From Methanobacterium sp. (lineage in GTDB: Archaea > Methanobacteriota > Methanobacteria > Methanobacteriales > Methanobacteriaceae), in assembly GCA_020855015.1 (NCBI GenBank), contig JAHKLP010000078.1, forward strand, positions 1 through 6,004: DNA of 6,004 nt, given 5' to 3'. The notes below the pieces were generated by a model that saw only the letters and a program-made list of their open reading frames with translations, did no database searches and had not been told where the DNA came from. Positions 1-6,004 of this stretch are shown in pieces; the stretch's first letter is position 1, and every line of letters starts with the position of its first letter. The position numbers and the translations under genes were made by a program.

Positions 1-1742
1 AATCCATCCGTATCAGCATAAACTGGTTCGAATCCATGGGTTCTGGCATCTTCCATTGTTTTTTTGAGAAAATCCCGGCCCCATGCAGTTATGGCCTCTG
101 AACATTCCAGACTATACCATCTGAATGTATTATGATTGTATAATCCGTAAATGGTGTTGGCCATTCTTTTAAGTGCCTGTTGCTGCACATCCAGGACCTG
201 ACGCTCCCTGTTATCTTCTGATTCTTTCATCATGGATTTAATCCTTATCCTGTCCTGGAGAATCCTGCCAATGGCCAACGGAATAAAACCTGCTGGTTCT
301 TTCAGGAATCTATGACCATACTCGGGCGTGATGTGGCAATCTTTTCCATTATTATCTGTTAAACTGTCTGGCGAGATGTTTTTGGAGATTATTATACTGG
401 GATAAAGGCTTCTGAAATCGAAATAGACTATTTCCTCATGCAAACCATTCACAGGCTCCTTAACATAGCCTCCGACAGTATGTATAGCTTTTCGCCTGGA
501 TAACTCCGATTTTGGGGCTTTATCCGGCACCAAGTTTCCGTATTGAAATGATTTTTTGATTAAATACCATTCAACATGTCTTCCAGATGCCATGCGGGCT
601 ACTTCAAATAGGGGTTGGCCCACAATCCTGGTTAATTCTATGCTGAGGGGCAACATTTTCTCCCCAATCCGGGTAACTGACACCGCATCATCCAGGGAGT
701 ACATAAAAAGCTGTTTCAGTTTATCTCCCCCTTCATCCCAGTAGTTGTGGATCTCATCTCCAGGTATGTCCAGTTTTTCCGCTCCAAAAAGCTCCTTGTA
801 GACATATTCCAGTGTGTGGCGGTTTATTTGGAGATAACGGCGGATATTAGGGTAAAGGTCAACATGGATTCTGCCCCTGATCATTGGTGCATTATTGAAA
901 CCTATTTTCATAGATTTAGGTTGGGATCCATCTATTCCTATTTTAAGAGGCACACCTAAACGTGTAGCCCGGTCTTTGATGTAGGGCAAGTCGAAGGCGT
1001 CTGAATTGTAGCCCAGGAGGACATCAGGGTCTATAAATTGAATTGTTTCTGCAAATTTTCCCAGCAACTCCTTTTCATCAGCCACCACTTCGACGAAATC
1101 TAATGCGGAATTTTTGGTTGAGAATACCTTCTGGAAGCCCTGATTACTGGAGAAACTTATCATGATAATGGGATCCCGGTCTGACTGGGGCATGCCATGG
1201 GGACTGTATACTTCAATATCAAAACTCAAAAAAGAAAGCTTTGGTAAGCTGTAATCCAGAGTAGTGGGAGGATTCTCCAACTGAAAGACACAGGTCGAAG
1301 ATTTTGCAGATAAAACCTTACCCTCCACCTGCACCACATTCATGGGGGATAATCCCTTATCTATGAGGTATCTGCGATAGAAAGGAATATCATACTCTCG
1401 AACTTCCTTTACAGATGCCAAATTACGTATTTTATCCCTCAACTTAGGGATATTACGGGGATGTTTAAGAGTAATCTTCAGAACCCCTTTCGATTCTCCC
1501 ATATCATTCCTAAAAACCTTTTCCACACCAAAAAGTCCTAATTCACTTAAATCACGAGTACAAGCACCAATATCAGAAGTATTTGAAGGAATAATATATA
1601 TGTAAGGTCTGAAACTCTTATCTAAGACTATTATATGGTTTTGATCACTTTCTCCAATCACTTTACCGAATAATCGTATAACTGCTTCACCATTCCTGGT
1701 TACGTAATCAATGTCCAGGAGAACGAATTTTTTAGTTTGCAT
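1..1742 (-). CDS. polB: Archaeal family B DNA polymerase, N-terminal 580 residues (cut by the window edge)
   Basis: This is a replicative or repair DNA polymerase with 3'-5' proofreading. I translated it from ATG 1740-1742; the frame stays open for 580 codons to the left edge. An N-terminal domain covers about residues 1-165. The exonuclease motifs follow: Exo I FDIE (D175, E177), Exo II YNSDAFD (N246, D251) and Exo III YSLDD (Y348, D352). Polymerase motif A is DFRSLYPSII (D442), motif B is KRMANTIYG (K525, N529, Y532, G533), and motif C is YADTDG (D577, D579), which ends at the edge. All visible catalytic acids are present, so the visible part looks functional. An in-frame TAA lies six codons upstream, making this the first possible ATG. 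The ribosome site is weak (GTGAAGG, 4 bases before ATG). In Methanothermobacter the equivalent polymerase is made as two polypeptides, the larger about 586 residues, so this gene may end just outside the window. Family assignment is certain; the single or split form cannot be seen here. Confidence 0.95.
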   Translation of the reverse strand, partial: MQTKKFVLLDIDYVTRNGEAVIRLFGKVIGESDQNHIIVLDKSFRPYIYIIPSNTSDIGACTRDLSELGLFGVEKVFRNDMGESKGVLKITLKHPRNIPKLRDKIRNLASVKEVREYDIPFYRRYLIDKGLSPMNVVQVEGKVLSAKSSTCVFQLENPPTTLDYSLPKLSFLSFDIEVYSPHGMPQSDRDPIIMISFSSNQGFQKVFSTKNSALDFVEVVADEKELLGKFAETIQFIDPDVLLGYNSDAFDLPYIKDRATRLGVPLKIGIDGSQPKSMKIGFNNAPMIRGRIHVDLYPNIRRYLQINRHTLEYVYKELFGAEKLDIPGDEIHNYWDEGGDKLKQLFMYSLDDAVSVTRIGEKMLPLSIELTRIVGQPLFEVARMASGRHVEWYLIKKSFQYGNLVPDKAPKSELSRRKAIHTVGGYVKEPVNGLHEEIVYFDFRSLYPSIIISKNISPDSLTDNNGKDCHITPEYGHRFLKEPAGFIPLAIGRILQDRIRIKSMMKESEDNRERQVLDVQQQALKRMANTIYGLYNHNTFRWYSLECSEAITAWGRDFLKKTMEDARTHGFEPVYADTDG

Positions 1743-1890
1743 AGGGCCTTCACTGATTTATACGTGGGTATGGGGGGTTGAAGGCATTTGAGGTAGAGGG
1801 AGTGAGAAGTAATCATCAACTGGATAATAAGCTGCTGGTGTCAAGTGGGATCTGAACATGGCAGGCCAGCATCTCTGTTAAATAAAAGTC

Positions 1891-1904
1891 TATTAAATAA
1901 TATA
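1891..1904 (-). promoter_or_regulatory. Possible TATA box for polB
   Basis: The minus-strand string TATATTATTTAATA resembles an archaeal box A and sits in an A+T-rich patch upstream of polB. Transcription would start about 25 bases downstream, near 1867-1870, leaving a long leader. A second TATA-like string (TATAAA, plus positions 1757-1762) is only about 15 bases before the ATG, so a start about 25 bases downstream would fall inside the gene, and I consider it less likely. No clear BRE is visible, so confidence is low. Confidence 0.25.
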
Positions 1905-2044
1905 CTCTGGGAAACAAACAACTGGAAGATATACTTGGCACAAGTCAACTTTATCTTGGATTACCATAATTCATGTGTGAATTTAAAATATATATTATCT
2001 GAATATCACAATTCCCGATTATGATCTAATAAGTGTTTTAGTAT

Positions 2045-2086
2045 AATTTATTAAAATAAAAAGAGAGGGGTAAAATAATTTTACCC
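2045..2086 (-). terminator. Hairpin plus T-rich tract downstream of katG
   Basis: GGGTAAAA-TAA-TTTTACCC at 2068-2086 is a perfect 8-bp stem with a 3-base loop (the loop reads TTA on the minus strand). On the minus strand it is followed by CTCTCTTTTTATTTTAA, a T-rich stretch of the kind at which archaeal RNA polymerase releases transcripts. It begins about 60 bases past the katG stop codon, so it probably ends the katG transcript and separates it from polB. The palindrome is seen directly; the role as a terminator is inferred. Confidence 0.6.
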
Positions 2087-2147
2087 ATATTTATGTCTAT
2101 TTTTATGTAAGGGGCTTGATAAATCCCCAATTTAGAATTTAATATGT

Positions 2148-4294
<2,147 letters not shown>

Positions 4295-4301
4295 TATTTC
4301 A

Positions 4302-4306
4302 CTCCC
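4302..4306 (-). promoter_or_regulatory. Ribosome binding site that decides the katG start
   Basis: Minus-strand GGGAG stands 7 bases before the ATG at 4292-4294, an ideal archaeal spacing. The other possible starts in the same frame (GTG 4328-4330, ATG 4316-4318 and ATG 4274-4276) lack a comparable site, so translation most likely begins with MRKEGKMTASSG. Confidence 0.7.
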
Positions 4307-4414
4307 TTTTTTCACCATTTTTAATTCCACTTCTAATTTACCTGTTTTATTTATTGAAATTGTTAATTTCGCGTTTTAGAGCTTAATTCTGTTTTAATAA
4401 CGTTAGTTGGTAGG

Positions 4415-4420
4415 TATAAA
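4415..4420 (-). promoter_or_regulatory. Probable TATA box of katG
   Basis: The minus strand reads CCATTTATACC, containing the box A-like TTTATA. A start about 25 bases downstream would lie near 4390 and give a leader of about 95 bases before the ATG at 4294. The region is A+T-rich, so chance matches are likely; the comparatively G+C-rich flanks of this box favour it over its neighbours. No PerR-type operator palindrome is visible beside it. Confidence 0.35.
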
Positions 4421-4547
4421 TGGGATTGTAATATTTTTCGGTGTTTATTTATTTGTTCCAATTTTTATTAAAAAATTTTTATTTGATTTTCCAGGCAAAT
4501 TTTCATAATTTTTTTGTATATCATAGATTTTTATAGATTCAATACTA

Positions 4548-4718
4548 TTTAGGATCATATACTATATAGAATTTAGTACGATTTAGGATTTTTCATTAGG
4601 GATCTTTTTACCGTGTTGTTCATTAAGATTTCAAATAATCTATAAATAAGGGATAGGCGGAGTATGCAGATATTAGCCTGACACTTGACTCTCATTACTT
4701 GTTCTTATCAATCCTAAA
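4548..4718. repeat. Three copies of TTTAGGAT in the katG upstream spacer
   Basis: TTTAGGAT occurs at 4548-4555 and 4582-4589 on the plus strand and in inverted form at 4711-4718. The first two share the longer core ATTTAGGAT and start 34 bases apart (about three helical turns); between them is a degenerate ATTTAGTAC at 4571-4579. The repeats are seen directly. Any role, for example as regulator sites upstream of katG, is speculative because the region is A+T-rich. Confidence 0.4.
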
Positions 4719-4748
4719 CTTCAAAACTGCAATATTTTATATTTATTT

Positions 4749-4778
4749 AATGAAAGTAAAAATAAAAGTAAAATAAGG
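4749..4778 (-). terminator. T-rich termination tract after the aminotransferase gene
   Basis: On the minus strand, starting about 14 bases past the stop codon, the sequence reads CTTATTTTACTTTTATTTTTACTTTC, a series of four- and five-base T-runs without a hairpin. Archaeal RNA polymerase commonly stops at such T-tracts. The assignment rests on composition and position only. Confidence 0.45.
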
Positions 4779-4791
4779 GAGTATGGGGTGA

Positions 4792-5946
<1,155 letters not shown>

Positions 5947-5954
5947 CTTTTCAA

Positions 5955-5996
5955 CTCCAATTTGAAAATATCCTCCAAAGTTTATTATGTATATAA
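5955..5996 (-). promoter_or_regulatory. Promoter and ribosome site of the aminotransferase gene
   Basis: The minus strand carries TTATATA (plus positions 5990-5996) as a box A-like element. A start about 25 bases downstream, near 5966, would give a leader of about 20 bases containing the Shine-Dalgarno site GGAG (5955-5958), 8 bases before the ATG. A second GGAGG at 5972-5976 would lie upstream of that start and has no suitable start codon behind it. The layout fits an archaeal promoter well, although the window ends too soon to judge a BRE fully. Confidence 0.5.
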
Positions 5997-6004
5997 TGGG
6001 ATAT

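Larger units (their letters stand above)
1743..2147. other. Spacer between katG and polB
   Basis: This is a 405-base stretch without a convincing gene. From the katG side it contains a hairpin and T-rich tract (probable terminator, 2045-2086), a very A+T-rich middle with a 16-base palindrome AATTCA-TGTG-TGAATT at 1968-1983, and a less A+T-rich part from about 1765 to 1880 that precedes polB. The last 45 bases or so before polB are strongly purine-rich on the plus strand, so a polB leader would be pyrimidine-rich. The most TATA-like stretch for polB is at 1891-1904 (minus strand TATATTATTTAATA), which would give a leader of roughly 130 bases. This promoter position is inference. Confidence 0.6.
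4295..4791. other. A+T-rich spacer between the aminotransferase and katG
   Basis: This is a 497-base spacer with no supported gene on either strand; all frames are broken by frequent stops. It holds a T-rich termination region for the aminotransferase (about 4749-4778), three copies of TTTAGGAT (two direct, one inverted), an A/T-only hairpin (AATTTTT-ATTA-AAAAATT, 4460-4477), and a TATA-like box for katG at 4415-4420. Its length and composition suggest that the two flanking genes are transcribed separately. Confidence 0.6.

Noticed and set aside
556..959. Plus-strand open frames opposite polB (62 and 70 codons)
   Set aside because: They lie wholly within a clearly coding minus-strand polymerase frame and show no family features.
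1816..1872. Short minus-strand reading frame of 18 residues (MLACHVQIPL...) in the polB leader
   Set aside because: It has no Shine-Dalgarno site and no recognisable content, and frames of this length are expected by chance. It could only matter if the polB leader is long.
2111..2128. GGGG-loop-CCCC just past the katG stop as a second terminator hairpin
   Set aside because: The stem has only four pairs with a ten-base loop and cannot be extended. The 8-bp hairpin at 2068-2086 is far better supported.
4295..4450. PerR-type operator near the katG promoter
   Set aside because: I looked for a TTATAAT-like inverted repeat and found none matching well, so peroxide regulation cannot be supported from the sequence.
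4460..4477. A/T-only inverted repeat AATTTTT-ATTA-AAAAATT
   Set aside because: It is a low-complexity palindrome of A and T only, likely by chance in this spacer, and is not in a position to end either gene.
4641..4680. Plus-strand TATAAATA followed by GGCGGAGT and a five-codon ATG frame
   Set aside because: The Shine-Dalgarno-like string is one base from the ATG and the frame stops at once. No plus-strand gene or stable RNA follows, so the TATA match is probably chance in A+T-rich DNA.

Overview
The window looks like ordinary chromosome of a methanogenic archaeon, most likely of the order Methanobacteriales (Methanobacterium-like). The reasons are a euryarchaeal-type family B DNA polymerase with the archaeal motif C YADTDG, an archaeal class V aminotransferase of the type found in methanogens, purine-rich Shine-Dalgarno sites, TATA-like boxes upstream of genes, and A+T-rich spacers ending in T-tracts. 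No 16S, mcr or other diagnostic marker is present, so the assignment is inference.

All three genes lie on the minus strand, so transcription runs from right to left. At the right (4792-5946) is a complete class V, PLP-dependent aminotransferase with its own TATA-like box and Shine-Dalgarno site at the window edge. A 497-base A+T-rich spacer follows (4295-4791). It holds the aminotransferase's T-rich termination region, three copies of the octamer TTTAGGAT, and a probable katG promoter.

Next is katG (2148-4294), a bifunctional catalase-peroxidase that would be about 715 residues long. It is broken by an apparent one-base deletion near 3977-3978. The distal heme residues (Arg, Trp, His) are in the first reading frame. 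The proximal His and the Tyr and Met of the covalent Met-Tyr-Trp adduct are in the second. A hairpin followed by a T-rich tract (2045-2086) ends this unit. A 405-base spacer (1743-2147) then leads to the first 580 codons of a family B DNA polymerase. That gene runs off the left edge exactly after motif C.

The three genes do not form an obvious operon or pathway: amino-acid metabolism, peroxide detoxification and DNA replication or repair each appear to be a separate unit with a long spacer. I found no mobile element, CRISPR array, tRNA, rRNA or undescribed multi-gene system. The observations most worth a second look are the single-base lesion in an otherwise intact katG, the possibility that the polymerase is naturally split just past the left edge (as in Methanothermobacter), and the complete absence of the tetranucleotide CTAG from all 6004 bases.
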